Assembly (NCBI RefSeq): GCF_005860765.1
Contig: NZ_VCEI01000021.1
Span: 1,177,394-1,241,393 of the forward strand
Origin: Dyadobacter sediminis
GTDB taxonomy: Bacteria > Bacteroidota > Bacteroidia > Cytophagales > Spirosomataceae
Length of the DNA stretch: 64,000 bases
Reading direction: 5' to 3'
Of the stretch, positions 36,549-46,097 are shown one piece after another (the stretch's first letter is position 1; each line of letters starts with the position of its first letter). A program made the translations under genes and the position numbers. A model generated the notes under the pieces. That model was not told the origin of the DNA, did no database searches, and worked only from the letters and a program-made list of their open reading frames with translations.

Positions 36549-38690
36549 TCAGCCGACTTCAAAATTAAAGTCGCCATTCATAACCAGTCGGGCATCAATG
36601 GTTTCCGGATTACCGGGAATCTGGAGTCCTTTTATTTTGGCGGTTTTTCCTTTGCTCAGCAGGTCAAACACGTTTTTGTCAGAGAGTTTTTTACCCAGGA
36701 ATTCAAAAGGTATTTTAAAGCCGCAATTCTGGAAATCAGGACAGCCGTAAGCAGTTTTGCCTCTTCTCAGCAAATGCGATTTGCATTTCGGACAGGTAAG
36801 CGATTCTATGGGAACTTCTTCCTTTGATTCTCTTGACCTGGGTTCTTTCGGCTCTCTTGCTTTTGGTTCTTTCTTCGGCTTTTCTTCATTCTGAACCTGC
36901 GCTTCCTGTTCAATGGAAATAACGCGGTACTGATTGCTCTTGACCTCATTGGTAAGGTCAATAACCATCTGGATCAGTTCCTGCTTGAATGTTTCCATGC
37001 CGTATTCTCCTTTTTCAATCAGGCGCAGCTTTCTTTCCCAGTTTCCGGTCAGTTCGGCACTTTTAAGCAGTTCGTTCTGGATCGTATCAATCAGATCCAT
37101 ACCCGTCTGCGTTGCAAAAACATTCTTCTTCTTTTTCTCGATATAACGGCGTTTCAGCAGCGTTTCTATGATGTTGGCGCGTGTTGACGGCCTTCCGATT
37201 CCGTTGTCTTTCAGCAATTCACGCATTTCTTCATCTTCCACCTGTTTGCCGGCGGTTTCCATGGCACGCAGCAGCGATGCTTCCGTATAAGCTTTGGGCG
37301 GCGTGGTTTTTCCCTGATGCACCCTCGGCTCATGCGGTCCGGTTTCACCGACTGTAAAATCCGGCAGAACGATTTCTTCCGCAGCTTCCTTTTTGCTTCT
37401 GGCCTCATTGGCGTATACGGCACGCCAGCCGGGTTCCAGAATCTGCTTTCCCGTGGCCTTGAACTCGACTTGACCTACTTTCCCCAAAACGGTCGTGTTG
37501 GAAACCTTGCATTCAGGATAAAATGCGGCTATAAAACGTCTTGCAATCAGATCATATATATGCCTTTCTTCCTGGCTCAGATGATTCGGCGTGACGCCGG
37601 TCGGAATAATGGCATGGTGATCGGTTACTTTTTTGTCGTCAAAAACAACCTTTGATTTCAATATCGGCTTTTCCAGAATGGATGCGGTCAGACTTGCATA
37701 TTCCGTCAGGTTCCTGAGAATGCCTTCCACTTTCGGGTGCAGGTCTTCCGACAGATAAGTAGTATCAACCCGCGGGTAAGTGACAAATTTCTTTTCGTAC
37801 AGATTCTGAACGTGTTTGAGCGTGTCTTCCGCCGAATAGGCATATTTCCTGTTTGCTTCCACCTGTAATGAAGTCAGGTCAAAAAGCCTTGGGTTGCCTT
37901 CTTTGCCCTCTTTTCTTTCAAAAGCGGTTACTTCAAATTCATATTGCAGAAGATACGCAAGTCCTTTGTTCGCCTTTTCGGCATTTTTGATGCGGTCAAT
38001 TGTTGCGGTAAATTCGGTTTCCCGGTAAATCGTTTTCAGTTCCCAGTAATCTTCCGAAACAAAGGCGTTGATTTCCTTTTGCCGCTGCACAATGAGTGCC
38101 AGCGTAGGCGTCTGCACGCGCCCGATGGAAAGCACGACTTTTCCCTGCCCGAATTTTTTGGTAAAAAGGCGTGTAGCGTTCATGCCGAGCAGCCAGTCGC
38201 CGATTGCCCTGGCACTTCCTGCTGCGTACAGATTGTCATATTGGCCACTGTCGGTCAGCTTCTGAAATCCTTCACGGATAGCCTGTTCGGTCAGAGACGA
38301 AATCCAGAGCCTTTTTACCGGAACGCTGCACTTTGCTTTCAGCAGCACCCAGCGCTGGATCAGTTCGCCTTCCTGCCCGGCATCGCCGCAGTTGATGACT
38401 TCCTCGCATTGTTGCACCAGTTTTTCAATTACGCCAAACTGTTTCAGTGCGCCGGCATTGTCAATGAGCTTGATGCCAAAGCTCGGCGGGATCATCGGCA
38501 GGTCTTCCAGCCGCCACGATTTCCAGCGGTCGGTGTAGTCGTGCGGTTCCTTTAATGTGCAGAAATGGCCGAAAGTCCAGGTTACCTGATACCCGTTTCC
38601 TTCAAAATATCCGTCCTTGCGCTGGCTCGCTCCGATTACTCCCGCAATATCTTTCGCTACACTTGGCTTTTCAGCTATACAAACTTTCAT
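36549..38690 (-). CDS. topB: DNA topoisomerase III (type IA)
   Basis: 713 residues. The TOPRIM domain starts MKVCIAEKPSVAKDIAGVIG with Glu7 and the acidic DAGQEGE near 103-109. The active-site Tyr305 is in KKFVTYPRVDTTYLSEDL. After the core a charged linker (about 605-640) leads to a C-terminal zinc-binding segment (TCPKCKS...GCPDFQNCG) and a topoisomerase-C-like tail (about 675-705). It relaxes negative supercoils and decatenates DNA. It is a stand-alone gene with a -7 type element upstream. Confidence 0.95.
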   Translation of the reverse strand: MKVCIAEKPSVAKDIAGVIGASQRKDGYFEGNGYQVTWTFGHFCTLKEPHDYTDRWKSWRLEDLPMIPPSFGIKLIDNAGALKQFGVIEKLVQQCEEVINCGDAGQEGELIQRWVLLKAKCSVPVKRLWISSLTEQAIREGFQKLTDSGQYDNLYAAGSARAIGDWLLGMNATRLFTKKFGQGKVVLSIGRVQTPTLALIVQRQKEINAFVSEDYWELKTIYRETEFTATIDRIKNAEKANKGLAYLLQYEFEVTAFERKEGKEGNPRLFDLTSLQVEANRKYAYSAEDTLKHVQNLYEKKFVTYPRVDTTYLSEDLHPKVEGILRNLTEYASLTASILEKPILKSKVVFDDKKVTDHHAIIPTGVTPNHLSQEERHIYDLIARRFIAAFYPECKVSNTTVLGKVGQVEFKATGKQILEPGWRAVYANEARSKKEAAEEIVLPDFTVGETGPHEPRVHQGKTTPPKAYTEASLLRAMETAGKQVEDEEMRELLKDNGIGRPSTRANIIETLLKRRYIEKKKKNVFATQTGMDLIDTIQNELLKSAELTGNWERKLRLIEKGEYGMETFKQELIQMVIDLTNEVKSNQYRVISIEQEAQVQNEEKPKKEPKAREPKEPRSRESKEEVPIESLTCPKCKSHLLRRGKTAYGCPDFQNCGFKIPFEFLGKKLSDKNVFDLLSKGKTAKIKGLQIPGNPETIDARLVMNGDFNFEVG

Positions 38691-38746
38691 GTTACGCTTT
38701 TCAAAAACTGGTTTACAAGTATGAACCGGTTCTGTTTATGATCGTA

Positions 38747-38754
38747 CAAATCTA
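38747..38754 (-). promoter_or_regulatory. Bacteroidota -7 element TAGATTTG upstream of topB
   Basis: The minus-strand TAGATTTG fits TAnnTTTG and lies 57 bases before the topB start. No convincing -33 match is present. Confidence 0.4.
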
Positions 38755-38889
38755 CTTCAACCCGACAGAATCCGGTAAAATAATGTGTCACTTTTTATGC
38801 TTGTGCCCTTTTGGACTGCTGTAAAACAGGTGATGTTCAGGAAAATAAGCCTTCATCTACGGATTAAAACCAACCGTTTGATCATTCAG

Positions 38890-38924
38890 GAAAAATATTT
38901 TAAAAAATTTTAAAAATATTTTTC
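38890..38924. repeat. AT-rich palindrome
   Basis: Perfect 12-bp arms (38890-38901 and 38913-38924) around an 11-base A/T loop. It is far from either gene end, so it is not an obvious terminator; it may be a protein site or simply bent AT-rich DNA. Confidence 0.6.
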
Positions 38925-39254
38925 ATCACCAATGCTCCATTTTAGTTAAAAATTTCGAATTAAGGCGTATTGTTAAAGTGCAGTAAGAATAATGTATGGT
39001 TTTAGTATTATTATTCAAAATTTAATTTTGCTATTCCAGTGCTTTCGTATAATGGTATCCATGCGGGCATGTCAAAGCAGAATGTTATTCAGCCAGAAAA
39101 CAGGAAAACCATTCGGTTTTGATTTTATAATCTTGAAATAATTATATATTTTTCAACTTTAAAATAGCCGGATTTTTGTCTGTTTTTCCCTGTTTTTGGG
39201 GTAAGCTGTATTTCATAAAACATGCCCTGAACGTTTATATCAATAATAATGTAG

Positions 39255-39262
39255 TATATTTG
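39255..39262 (+). promoter_or_regulatory. Promoter of the small secreted protein: -7 TATATTTG
   Basis: TATATTTG fits TAnnTTTG, and TTTA at 39234-39237 lies 17 bases upstream in place of the -33 TTTG. The start codon follows after 49 bases. This is the best promoter match in the window. Confidence 0.55.
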
Positions 39263-39311
39263 TAATCGAAAACAAGATAGAAACAAAAAGAAAAGTAAAA
39301 CACTATTAACA

Positions 39312-39578
39312 ATGAAAAATACAAAATCAATGATAGCTGCTGCCATGATGGCAATGACTATCGCAACTTACGCAAGCGCCAGAAATTCAGTTAATACAAT
39401 AGCATTGGAAGACAAGGCAACCGTTTACGGGGCAAACAAAGCACTTCCTGCCAGCATTCCTGCACTGGAAAGTCCGGCACCTCAGGCTGTAAAAGTGAAC
39501 GCAGACAACAACAAACAAAGTGCGGCACAAAAAGCCACTATCGTTGGCCTTCAATTGAAAAGCATTTCTGCAAAGTAA
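39312..39578 (+). CDS. Small secreted protein of unknown function
   Basis: 88 residues. The N-terminus (about 1-23, MKNTKSMIAAAMMAMTIATYASA) is a Sec signal peptide. The 65-residue mature part is rich in Ala, Lys, Asn and Gln, has no Cys, and shows no known motif. It has its own -7 promoter (39255-39262) and a tight terminator (39622-39641), which suggests a monocistronic, possibly strongly expressed gene. I do not recognise a family. The terminal KSISAK is not a T9SS tail. Confidence 0.75.
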   Translation: MKNTKSMIAAAMMAMTIATYASARNSVNTIALEDKATVYGANKALPASIPALESPAPQAVKVNADNNKQSAAQKATIVGLQLKSISAK

Positions 39579-39894
39579 TTCGAACAGCCCCTTTATCAGG
39601 TTTGATAAAATGAGCGGTCGCAAGGAGGATTTATCCTCCTTTTTTTGTGCCTATACTTTCCCGAAATCTACAATTCAGGATAAAAACGGCCGGTTTGCAG
39701 GACTGGTGAAATGCTGCTGATGGAATGAATTGCTGCGGAAAATGTTTGTCTTATTAATTCTTTGGTAAATGGATAATTTGTGCCGAATGTTGTATTTATA
39801 TACAGAAATCCGGTTTTCAGAACTTCTGGCCACCATATTTAAGCCTGTTTACGTTCATCAGGATTAAATCTTTCACCGAATACAGTTTACACGC
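39579..39894. other. Intergenic region (316 bases) before the response regulator
   Basis: It contains the terminator above and, presumably, the promoter of the OmpR/HAMP-kinase operon. TAATTTG at about 39774 is a partial -7 match. Nothing else was recognised. Confidence 0.5.
39622..39646 (+). terminator. Terminator of the small secreted protein gene
   Basis: Stem arms 39622-39629 (aaggagga) and 39634-39641 (tcctcctt) with a 4-base loop, continued by a T run. Classic rho-independent form. Confidence 0.85.
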
Positions 39895-40593
39895 ATGAAG
39901 CTTTTGCTTATTGAAGATGAACCCAGTGTGATATCGCTTATTCAGCGGAGCCTTTCTGCTTCGGGGCACGAAGTTACTGTAGCGATGGATGGACAGTCCG
40001 GATTGCAGATGGCACTTAATTATGCGTTTGACGTCATCATTCTGGACCTGATGATCCCGGTGATGAACGGAATGGAAGTATGCAGAAAGCTCAAAAGTGC
40101 GCAGTCCGTTATTCCCATCCTGATGCTGACGGCGCTTGGAACGACTGAAAATATTGTGTCCGGACTGGATGCGGGGGCGGATGATTACATGACCAAGCCG
40201 TTTAAGCTGGCGGAGCTGGAAGCACGGCTGCGCACGCTTGCAAGAAGAGGAAAAGAACCCGAAAAAGAAAAAAATGAAGGCATACTGAGCCTTGGCGATC
40301 TGGTGCTGGATAAAATCACGAAGTCGGTGCGGCGTGGAAAGCATGCGATTGATCTGACGGCAACGGAGTTCAGGCTGCTCGAATACCTGTTGTCCAATAC
40401 GAACCGGGTTCTGAACCGAATGGAAATCCTTGAAAATGTCTGGGATATCAATTTTAACCTCGGTACCAACGTTGTGGATGTTTACATCAATTATCTCCGG
40501 AAGAAAATTGATAAAAACCATTCTGTAAAACTGATCCATACCGTATTCGGAATGGGATATGTAATTCGGCAGGCCCATGACGATACAAAATAA
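39895..40593 (+). CDS. OmpR-family response regulator
   Basis: 232 residues. Receiver domain 1-115 has LIEDEP, phosphoacceptor Asp51 in VIILDLMIP, LMLTALGTTENI and the conserved Lys in YMTKPFKLAEL. The winged-helix DNA-binding domain (about 130-228) shows IDLTATEFRLLEYLL and TNVVDVYINYLRKKID...IHTVFGMGYVI. Its stop overlaps the start of the kinase gene by 17 bases, so they form a translationally coupled two-component system. Confidence 0.95.
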   Translation: MKLLLIEDEPSVISLIQRSLSASGHEVTVAMDGQSGLQMALNYAFDVIILDLMIPVMNGMEVCRKLKSAQSVIPILMLTALGTTENIVSGLDAGADDYMTKPFKLAELEARLRTLARRGKEPEKEKNEGILSLGDLVLDKITKSVRRGKHAIDLTATEFRLLEYLLSNTNRVLNRMEILENVWDINFNLGTNVVDVYINYLRKKIDKNHSVKLIHTVFGMGYVIRQAHDDTK

Positions 40594-41941
40594 AATTGCT
40601 CTGATTTTTACGGTTCTTTCTGCAGGGATCATTCTGGCGCTCAGCATTTATATCTACATATTTGCTTCGGAAAGCATTTCCGGCAGTTTTTACCACCGCT
40701 TGGAAGTTCGGGCGGGAATCGTCGGCCATGCGGCGCTGGAAGAAAACAAGTCCAAAACTTCCGTTTACTACGATTTCAAGGAAAAGCACCTTGGCGATCT
40801 GCCCTTTGAAAATCATCATGTGATCCATAATGTCAACAGTGCAAGGGCCGGAAACATAAAAAGCAGCCTGCATTTGCCGGAATCTTTTTACAGCCAGATC
40901 CGCTTCGATACGCCTGCACGGTTTTTCAGAAGTGACACTTCCTATGTGGGAATGAAAATAGCCAAGGGCGATAAAAATGTTCTGGTTCTTTCCACGGCTG
41001 TGGATGTGTTCGGACTGGCGGAAATGGAAAATCTTAAAAACCTGCTAGTCACCGGATTCCTGATCTCGATGTTCTTTGTGTTTACGTTCGGAAAATTGTT
41101 TTCCGCACAGATTTTCAGGCCGATCCGGCTGATTATCAGAAATGTCAAAGGCATTAACGCGCACAATCTGCATCAGCGGCTCGTGCCGAACGGCAGCAAC
41201 GACGACATATCGGACCTTTCCAAAACATTCAACGACATGCTGGACCGGCTTGAAATTACGTTCGAAGTGCAGAACAATTTTGTCAGCAATGCATCGCACG
41301 AACTGAAAACGCCCCTGACTGTGATCAGCGGCGAGGCGCAGATCGGTTTGTCCATACCCGGTCTTCCGCAAAATGCCATCGATTCATTCCACACCATTTA
41401 CCGGGAATCGGAAAGGCTGGAACATCTCACCAACAGCATGCTGAGCCTTGCGCAGACAGGCTTTGACGGCAAAAAAGAACAATGGGAAGAGCTCCGTATC
41501 GACGAACTTATTCTGGATGTGAAAGAAGCTGTTGACAAGATTATTCCTTCCAATCATGTGGCGATCAACTTTGATCACCTTCCGGACGACGACCAGAAGC
41601 TGATTCTGAATGGAAATAAAACATTGCTGAAAGCTGCATTCTCCAACATCGTGCTGAACAGCTGCAAATACTCCGACAACAAACCTGTGACTGTGATTAT
41701 AAAAGCCGATCACACGTATGCAATCGTGGAAATCACCGATGAAGGCATCGGCATTCCGGACCGGGAGATCAACCAGATTTTTGTGCCGTTTTTCCGTGCC
41801 TCCAATACCGAGAAATACAAAGGTTACGGCATCGGGCTTCCGCTGGCGCACAACATCATCCGGATGCATCAGGGAAAAGTGGATGTGCACAGCCGTGTAG
41901 ACGAAGGAACGCGGTTTGTTACTTATCTGCCGTTCAAGTAA
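40577..41941 (+). CDS. Membrane sensor histidine kinase with HAMP domain
   Basis: 454 residues. Two membrane segments (about 6-30 and 155-178) flank a 120-residue periplasmic sensor with no recognised fold. HAMP follows (about 178-232), then HisKA with His241 (NASHELKTPLTV), and HATPase with NIVLNSCKYS, DEGIGIPD and GYGIGLPLAHN. The domain layout resembles CusS/ArlS-type kinases. It partners the overlapping OmpR regulator. The downstream UspA-like and bestrophin genes are plausible targets. Confidence 0.95.
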   Translation: MTIQNKIALIFTVLSAGIILALSIYIYIFASESISGSFYHRLEVRAGIVGHAALEENKSKTSVYYDFKEKHLGDLPFENHHVIHNVNSARAGNIKSSLHLPESFYSQIRFDTPARFFRSDTSYVGMKIAKGDKNVLVLSTAVDVFGLAEMENLKNLLVTGFLISMFFVFTFGKLFSAQIFRPIRLIIRNVKGINAHNLHQRLVPNGSNDDISDLSKTFNDMLDRLEITFEVQNNFVSNASHELKTPLTVISGEAQIGLSIPGLPQNAIDSFHTIYRESERLEHLTNSMLSLAQTGFDGKKEQWEELRIDELILDVKEAVDKIIPSNHVAINFDHLPDDDQKLILNGNKTLLKAAFSNIVLNSCKYSDNKPVTVIIKADHTYAIVEITDEGIGIPDREINQIFVPFFRASNTEKYKGYGIGLPLAHNIIRMHQGKVDVHSRVDEGTRFVTYLPFK

Positions 41942-42087
41942 CCGTACTCTTCTTATCGGTTTCTAATTTTCTTATTTCATTTTAATAAGTCTCTTATCGT
42001 ATTATAATCCGGCTCTTAGCCAGGGTTAATGTCAGGATCTTAACATTGTATTATCATTCAATGCATTGTTAACCAAACCATCATGTC

Positions 42088-42558
42088 ATGAAAACGATCC
42101 TGTTGCCCAGTGATTTCAGTATGGAATCCATTCAAGTAGCTGAAACCGTTGTGAGAGAAAGCAGCGAAGATTTGCGTCTGGTTTTTACACATCTTTTTCA
42201 CGTTGCAGACGATATCCAGGATTTGCTGTTTTCCAGTTACCGGGAAAAAGAGTACGAGCTGGTTCCGGAGGAATTTTATCATGAATGCCGGATTCTGAAA
42301 GACCTTTATTCCAAGAAACTCCTGAGTATAAAAGTGGCCTTTTATTACGGCAACAAACTGGCTTCCTTCAAGAATTTCCTCGATTATCATCAGGCCGACT
42401 GCATTGCATATTCGGAAAGCTACGGCATTCCGAAGCTCAAAAAAAGCAGCATTGAAGCCCTGCCTGTTCTTAAAAAATGCGGGCTTCCGCTGCTGAATAC
42501 GGACCTGATCGCTGATTCTGCCCTTTTTACTGCCGGCGGAATAAGCGGATCAAAGTAA
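42088..42558 (+). CDS. UspA-like universal stress family protein
   Basis: 156 residues. It starts MKTILLPSDFSMESIQVAETV, the usual Usp beta1-alpha1 opening with Asp at position 9. The later ATP-binding loop G-2x-G-9x-G(S/T) is not seen, so it may be a non-nucleotide-binding Usp variant. A region near residues 95-115 (KNFLDYHQADCIAYSES) matches the Usp beta4 area. It is 28 bases upstream of the bestrophin gene on the same strand, and the two probably share a transcript. Confidence 0.65.
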   Translation: MKTILLPSDFSMESIQVAETVVRESSEDLRLVFTHLFHVADDIQDLLFSSYREKEYELVPEEFYHECRILKDLYSKKLLSIKVAFYYGNKLASFKNFLDYHQADCIAYSESYGIPKLKKSSIEALPVLKKCGLPLLNTDLIADSALFTAGGISGSK

Positions 42559-42586
42559 AACCATTCATTCCAAAGCAACTTAAATC

Positions 42587-43495
42587 ATGCTGTTAAAAAA
42601 CAACATTCCCATCGGGTACATATTCGGAAAAATCAAATACGAGATTCTGTTTGTAACCATTTACGGTATTGCCATTGAGGTTATTTACCAGAATTTTCAC
42701 ATCACCAACATCTCGATCCCGATGACAGTACCGACAGTATTGGGTACAATCATTTCACTCCTGCTTGCATTTCGCTCCAATCAGGCGTATGACCGCTGGT
42801 GGGAAGCACGTATCATCTGGGGCGCTATTGTCAATGACTCGCGTTCTTTTGCACGTCAGATTATTTTCCTGATGGAAGATCCCTTTCAGCCGGAGCATAT
42901 AGAAGCTTTCAAGCACCGCATCATCAAAAGGCAGATTGCATGGTGCTACGCGCTCGGAAAAGGCCTGCGCAAGGACGATCCCATGCCGCTCATCCGTAAG
43001 TTCGTGTCCGAAGAGGAATGCGAATACCTGAAAGACTACGATAACAAGCATGTAGGATTGCAGCAACTGCATGCAAGAGACCTTAACAACGCGCTGAAAC
43101 AAGGCTGGATCAATCCTTATCAGCAGATCGAGATCGACCGCACCATCACGCGCCTTTGCGATGCCATGGGAAAGTGCGAAAGGATCAAGAACACCGTTTT
43201 TCCGTCCACGTACGGACTTTACATCAAAATGGCGCTGCATTTCTTTATTCTGCTGCTGCCGTTCGGACTTGTACAGTTATTCGGATTTCTGATGGTTCCC
43301 GTTCTGATCGTGATTACGGCCTGTTTTTTCCTGATCGAAAAAATGGCGATTCACCTGCAGGACCCGTTCGAAAACAAGCCTACGGATACGCCGGTACTGA
43401 CCATTTCCAGAAACATTGAACGCGATCTGAAGCAAATGATGAAAGACAAGCACGTTCCGTCAGCTTACGAGCCGGATGCTTTTTTCATTCTTTAA
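42587..43495 (+). CDS. Bestrophin-family (UPF0187) channel
   Basis: 302 residues. Membrane helices lie near 20-40, 45-65, 215-235 and 235-255. Family hallmarks are present: LLAFRSNQAYDRWWEARIIWGAIVNDSR near residues 60-87, and the AFFLIEKMAIHLQDPFENKPTDTP-like segment that forms the cytoplasmic part of the pore. Bacterial homologues form pentameric channels, some cation- and some anion-selective. The selectivity here is not predictable. It follows the Usp-like gene and a two-component system. Confidence 0.92.
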   Translation: MLLKNNIPIGYIFGKIKYEILFVTIYGIAIEVIYQNFHITNISIPMTVPTVLGTIISLLLAFRSNQAYDRWWEARIIWGAIVNDSRSFARQIIFLMEDPFQPEHIEAFKHRIIKRQIAWCYALGKGLRKDDPMPLIRKFVSEEECEYLKDYDNKHVGLQQLHARDLNNALKQGWINPYQQIEIDRTITRLCDAMGKCERIKNTVFPSTYGLYIKMALHFFILLLPFGLVQLFGFLMVPVLIVITACFFLIEKMAIHLQDPFENKPTDTPVLTISRNIERDLKQMMKDKHVPSAYEPDAFFIL

Positions 43496-43523
43496 ACAAC
43501 CGGCAAAAGGGCCGGGACGATGG

Positions 43524-44405
43524 TTACAGATTGTTCATTCTGGTTAATCCGTTCTGGATGCCGAGCAGAATGTTGTAATCGTCCTTGACCCAGTTGCCGG
43601 TTGCGAATTTCTTGTGAGTGCCTGTGCGCAGATAAGTTTCAAAGATTTCATGTGCGCGCAGTGCATCTTCACGGGAATAAAAGTTGTCGATCCACGATTG
43701 CGGGATCTTTTCAATGGAAACAATTCCGATGCCTACATTGTAAAGCTTGATAATGCCTTCAGAAAATTCCCAGGAGATGTAATCCTGCTCTCTGATTTGT
43801 GCCGATTTCAGAATGCAGAGATTGTGTGCAATGTAATTGGTAAGCCTTTCATGAATCTGTTTTTCATTTTCTGATTCCGTTGGCTTTACTCTCCACTGAT
43901 TGTTCGCCGCATAATAGGGATCTTCCTTGTATTTGTCCAGGCTCCTTCCGTATTCGGCGAGTGACATGCTGTTTTCAGGCGAGAACACCAGTGTTACCAA
44001 TCTTTTGCCCGTCGATGCAAGATCAAACAGAACTTTCACTTCTTCGGTTTTCCGGTTGGATGTCAGAAAAACAGATTCCGAATCTTCATCGAACACCCAT
44101 TTCCCTGAAACATAACGGCCATCGTTGGTAACCTGCGTGTAAGTGCTGTCCGGAAAAAACGACAGCAGAAATTCTTCTTTCTGTTTTTCCGGGGTGAAAG
44201 AATTGCCGTGCCCGTTTTTTGTCTCGCTAATGCCGGTGAGCCGCCAGGTTCCTTTCAGGTTATTTTTACCCGCAAGCGCATAATATTCCGCACTTCCGCT
44301 TTCGATCTCATCCTCATCGGCATCTGTATCGGTGCGGTAAAGAAAGCCGTGATGATCCATAACCGTAATCAGGATCAGTAAAAATATAAATTTGACAACA
44401 GTCAT
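43524..44405 (-). CDS. Lipocalin-like domain protein of unknown function
   Basis: 293 residues from the ATG at 44405 (a TTG at 44411 would add two). A hydrophobic N-terminus (about 1-16) may be a signal or anchor. The central part, about residues 45-140 (LKGTWRLTGISETKNG, FFPDSTYTQVTNDGRYVSGKW), resembles lipocalin-like/heme-binding small domains common in Bacteroidota. The C-terminal 130 residues are helical with no clear match. It is convergent with the bestrophin gene and divergent from the WG-repeat gene. Function unknown. Confidence 0.75.
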   Translation of the reverse strand: MTVVKFIFLLILITVMDHHGFLYRTDTDADEDEIESGSAEYYALAGKNNLKGTWRLTGISETKNGHGNSFTPEKQKEEFLLSFFPDSTYTQVTNDGRYVSGKWVFDEDSESVFLTSNRKTEEVKVLFDLASTGKRLVTLVFSPENSMSLAEYGRSLDKYKEDPYYAANNQWRVKPTESENEKQIHERLTNYIAHNLCILKSAQIREQDYISWEFSEGIIKLYNVGIGIVSIEKIPQSWIDNFYSREDALRAHEIFETYLRTGTHKKFATGNWVKDDYNILLGIQNGLTRMNNL

Positions 44406-44660
44406 CTGCAATCCGTGTTGAATGAAGCGGGAAGCCGGTTAGTGAACAATATGGTTATAACATCTTTCCTGAAAATAAGTTATATATTTTTAAGCCAAAA
44501 TGATTCAGGCAGGAATTTTATCCTCTTTCCGCTGCCTGATCATAAAAGGATGTACCCGAAAGTTGACAAGTTATTTCCCCAACCGCTATGCTGCATGACG
44601 CATATTCGGTATATTCGTCACCTTTGAAATTTACCGTTACTGAACAAAACTTACGACCGA

Positions 44661-46004
44661 ATGCAGCAGTCGGATTCACGATTTTTCCTGTTGATCCTGT
44701 TTATTTTTCAGATTTATAATGCCAATAGTCAGTCCGGCACGAATGGGAACAAGCCGTGGCTCAAAGAATACCATGAGTACAAGGCGTACGGCGGCGTTTA
44801 TGTGGTCAAAAAAGTAAATGTTCCGTGCCGTGATTACGAGACGTTTCTAACCGATCAGGATGGTAAAAAACTTACGCCGGCCTTTCGCGACATCGGCGAT
44901 TTCTCAGGCAGTCTTGCCGAGTTTGTTCCCATGCCTTCGGATTCGCAGAAACACGCACTTCACGGCTTTATTAACCGGCAGGGCAAAATCGTAATTCCGG
45001 CCATTTACCACGCAACGGACAAATTTTACAAAGGAAAAACATGGGTTATTTATCCCGCCGGCAAGCAATACGGGCTTTCCTACATAGATACTACGGGAAA
45101 AACGATTTACAGGATTCCGATTGAACAATTTAAAAACGACTTCCTGATTTCCGATGCAAGTGTCGACCACGTGTGCAGCCACGATTGCCGGGAAGATATC
45201 TTATGGTGGAAAAAGAACGAGCTTTTTATCCTCAACTGGAATTTCAGCCCGTTTATCGAACGTGAAATCACGGGTTCAAAAGGGATTTATCATTTCAATT
45301 ATAAAGGCAAATACGGCATCATTGATAAAAACATGATCCTGCGCATACCCGTTGCGCTCGACGACATTGACCCTACTTACAAGTATTCCGGCCAGGGCAT
45401 GGAAAGGGTTCAGTACTGCGATAAATACGGTTATATCAGTCCGTATACGGGTGAGCTCATCGTTCCGTTCCAGTTTTCCGAAACCCGCAAACCAACGGCG
45501 GGATTGTTCTGGGCAAAAAAGAACAACAAATGGGGCGCCATCGACAAAACGGGAAAAGTGAAAATAAACTTCCTGTATGACGAAGCAACGGGTTTTACTT
45601 CTGAAAACCGCTCTGCAGTTGCCATTAACGGCAAATTCGGGCATATCGACAAATCGGGAAGAATACGCACGCCTTTGAAATACGACTTTGCTTCCTATTA
45701 CAACAACGGCCTTTCCATGGTCCGTATCGACGACAAGTACGGCTACATCGATACGACCGGCCGGTTTGTGACTGAAGCCATTTATGATGAAGCCCTGCCG
45801 TTTGACCGGGTTACTACAACCGTAGAAAGGTCATGGCTGCGGTTTGAACTCTCGCTGGACGGAAAAGAAAAGTTTGCAGGCTTTTCCTACAAGCTGAACG
45901 CCGTTTTCATCCTGCTCGGACTGGCGCTTTTTATCTGGATCAACAACCTGTTTTTCAAGAGAGCCTGGCAAAAGGGAAACCTCCGTTTTCAGAAAAAAAG
46001 GTAA
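44661..46004 (+). CDS. WG-repeat-containing exported protein
   Basis: 447 residues. A signal peptide (about 1-22) precedes several WG repeats, most clear as GKIVIPAIYH, GYISPYTGELIVPFQF, WGAIDKTGKVKINFLYDEA, FGHIDKSGRIRTPLKYDFA and YGYIDTTGRFVTEAIYDEA. A C-terminal membrane helix lies at about 410-430 (LNAVFILLGLALFIWI), followed by a short basic tail. WG repeats are thought to form propeller-like binding surfaces. The protein would be periplasmic and anchored in the inner membrane. Role not known. Confidence 0.85.
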   Translation: MQQSDSRFFLLILFIFQIYNANSQSGTNGNKPWLKEYHEYKAYGGVYVVKKVNVPCRDYETFLTDQDGKKLTPAFRDIGDFSGSLAEFVPMPSDSQKHALHGFINRQGKIVIPAIYHATDKFYKGKTWVIYPAGKQYGLSYIDTTGKTIYRIPIEQFKNDFLISDASVDHVCSHDCREDILWWKKNELFILNWNFSPFIEREITGSKGIYHFNYKGKYGIIDKNMILRIPVALDDIDPTYKYSGQGMERVQYCDKYGYISPYTGELIVPFQFSETRKPTAGLFWAKKNNKWGAIDKTGKVKINFLYDEATGFTSENRSAVAINGKFGHIDKSGRIRTPLKYDFASYYNNGLSMVRIDDKYGYIDTTGRFVTEAIYDEALPFDRVTTTVERSWLRFELSLDGKEKFAGFSYKLNAVFILLGLALFIWINNLFFKRAWQKGNLRFQKKR

Positions 46005-46097
46005 TGCACCTTAAAATAATAATGCTTTCCATGCATGTACGTATGGCAGGACCAGAACGGATTCTGCCGACAAACCGATCTTAAACAGCATCAGCCG

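Larger units (their letters stand above)
38691..39311. other. Intergenic region (621 bases) between topB and the small secreted protein
   Basis: No gene with coding character. It holds the topB promoter candidate, an AT-rich palindrome at 38890-38924 (12-bp perfect arms gaaaaatatttt/aaaatatttttc), and at its right end the promoter of the small secreted protein. Confidence 0.7.

Noticed and set aside
39622..39629. AAGGAGGA as a Shine-Dalgarno site
   Set aside because: It is one arm of a terminator stem and no start codon follows at a useful distance.
39817..40647. Minus-strand frame of 276 codons over the response regulator
   Set aside because: It is antisense to a clear OmpR-type gene.
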